A stretch of DNA of 64,000 nt from Pontederia crassipes. Its lineage: Eukaryota; Streptophyta; Magnoliopsida; Commelinales; Pontederiaceae. Position numbers and translations under genes: made by a program. The notes beneath the pieces are model-generated. The model saw only the letters and a list, made by a program, of their open reading frames with translations, ran no database searches and was not told where the DNA came from. Shown here in pieces: positions 62,900 through 64,000 of this stretch (its first letter is position 1; the number at the start of each line of letters is the position of its first letter). Location: contig CM060197.1 in NCBI GenBank assembly GCA_030549335.1, positions 22,518,501 to 22,582,500 on the forward strand. Reading direction: 5' to 3'.

Positions 62900-63325
62900 A
62901 TTTATTTATTCTTTTATGTTATTCCAATGGAGTTAACTCTAGATCATTTATTACAGGATTGCGTTGCAGTTCCCTCAAAGAAATTTCTTGGCAGCTTGCG
63001 AATCAATGAGTATTTTAAGATATTGGTATCATATGAGCAGTTATTTAAACTAAAAAAGATAGAAATGTCGTCCAGAAATTTGAGGCATTTATTTTGATTG
63101 TGAGCTATATTTGTTTGTATAAAGTATAGCACAGTAGCACTAGATAGGTGTTGTTTCCTTCTGTTGAAGGAAGTTAAACCAAAAAACCCCTTAATGGAAC
63201 ACAATTAAAAGAAAAGGCAAAAGAAACATATAGCAGTTATGTAGTGTGTGGCTTCTTTGACTTTGTCTAATTGTCTCTATCCAAAATAGTCCCCTTGAAC
63301 AAACATCAAAATGAAGTATTTCAGC

Positions 63326-63395
63326 TCGCTATACATGCATGACTGTAGTTTCATAAACACTTTATTTTTCGCTATACATGCATGATTGTAGTTTG
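63326..63395. repeat. Short direct repeat, period 44 bp
   Basis: TCGCTATACATGCATGAYTG occurs twice in close succession, upstream of the transposase start. Confidence 0.7.
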
Positions 63396-63594
63396 TCACT
63401 GTCACTCTAAGCGACATAAATTTTTTATGATTTGTTCCTAATTAGTTGTAATTAGTGTTTACGATGTATCTTCGATGTTTTTTTTAAATGACGAAATATG
63501 TGAATCGGTGAATTGATTTACAATTTTTGATCGGTTTTATTACAAATCTTATAATTACTATAACTTGCAAATAATGCAGACATTATGTCATACT

Positions 63595-64000
63595 TGAATG
63601 ATCGTCGATGGATGTACAATAGAAATAATCCTGGTCGTAGAGGTTTGACAATTCATAGATGGCGTTAAATATTATGTTAGTGTGGCTTGTCAGTCTTTCC
63701 AATATCAGCATGAGAGAACAATTAGGTGTCCTTGTTTGAAATGTGCTAGCACAAAGTTACAGACGCTAGAGACAGTAAAGGTTCACTTATATAGAAAGGG
63801 TTTCAAACCCAATTATTAGCAATGAGATGATTTAGGTGAAGGAGCGCTTCGACAAGCGTCCCAAATTCAGGTCTCCATTTTGTCGATCCTGAAGCAGGAT
63901 TTACTTCGCAATATGAACAGTTAGTTTATGACGCAGCTGCAACTGAGTATGGCAATATTAGATTTGAGCAGGATGAAGAGGCCAAATCTAGAAGCAAGAG
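63595..64000 (+). pseudogene. TNPD/TNP2-type CACTA transposase, N-terminal part, decayed
   Basis: From the ATG at 63595 the frame reads MSYLNDRRWMYNRNNPGRRG, the start of the transposase-associated domain of plant CACTA transposases. After a frameshift near 63655 the next segment has IRCPCLKCAS (a CPC-x2-C zinc motif) and VHLYRKGFKPNY (about 63785-63816), as in the family. In-frame TAG (63817-63819) and TGA (63823-63825) then follow at positions where relatives have tryptophan. The protein is therefore not made as it stands. The DDE catalytic part lies beyond the window. Confidence 0.85.

Larger units (their letters stand above)
59995..64000 (+). mobile_element. CACTA (En/Spm) transposon, left part, CACTA-3
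   Basis: It starts CACTACAAAAAAAAGC, followed by TGATTTCCGACGGTTTATTT and TTCGACGGGC, nearly the same as CACTA-2. The beginning of the main transposase gene lies at 63595. The element continues past the window edge, so the right terminus and the 3-bp duplication (expected to copy 59992-59994, CAC) cannot be checked. A solo LTR (60980-62899) is inserted inside. Without it, terminus and transposase start are about 1.7 kb apart, a normal distance. Confidence 0.8.

Noticed and set aside
1..64000. CRISPR arrays, tRNA genes, bacterial-type operons
   Set aside because: None seen; the regularly spaced repeats present are minisatellites and CACTA subterminal units.

Overview
This window is nuclear DNA of a flowering plant. 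It carries two intact protein-coding genes of housekeeping type, with introns typical of plants, set in about 50 kb of AT-rich, transposon-dense sequence. The UGD protein resembles both dicot and grass orthologues and ends in AVA as grass enzymes do. Together with the abundance of chromovirus-type LTRs this hints at a monocot, but I hold that loosely. No bacterial-type operon, CRISPR array or tRNA gene was seen.

Genes. (1) A UDP-glucose 6-dehydrogenase (UGD) gene on the minus strand has an intronless 480-codon CDS at 7360-8802, a 5'-UTR intron (about 8820-9529) and a TATA box near 9620. (2) A cluster-I type diacylglycerol kinase (DGK) gene on the minus strand has seven coding exons between 43680 and 38698. 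Reading through the splice sites gives an in-frame 720-residue protein with an N-terminal membrane segment, two C1 zinc domains and a GGDGT kinase core. A 5'-UTR exon near 45.0-45.25 kb is inferred.

Mobile DNA, left to right. An LTR of family A (2368 to about 6235) is split by a 1.4-kb CACTA transposon (3943-5321). UGD and its promoter follow, then an LTR-like block (about 10236-13464). A 3.6-kb CACTA element (14605-18177) carries the decayed second En/Spm gene (TNPA/Ptta-like). From 19671 to 36810 lies one nested insertion: a minus-strand Ty3/gypsy element holding an integrase tail and a fragment of a CrRLK1L-type receptor kinase. Its 5' LTR was later invaded by a gag-protease LTR retrotransposon (24660 to about 29248) and then by a 7.4-kb non-coding element with copia-like termini (29270-36643). 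After the DGK gene come nested TIR elements (45434-46191), a minus-strand LTR-like block with a 69-bp minisatellite, a 36-bp perfect palindrome, a plastid 23S rRNA fragment and a second copy of the gag-protease element (49272 to about 52470). Then come a gypsy gag remnant, a solo LTR of family A (56817-59200) and the left end of a large CACTA element (from 59995). That last element carries the start of its main transposase gene at 63595 and is split by a second solo LTR (60980-62899).

How it fits together. The layout is a record of successive insertions, several closed by target-site duplications that can be read directly. The best candidate for something undescribed is the gag-protease LTR family: both copies lack reverse transcriptase and integrase at the same place and share an extra post-protease reading frame. 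I did not find a clearly novel biochemical system. The other notable points are the captured receptor-kinase fragment and a SINE in a DGK intron flanked by direct repeats of about 124 bp.
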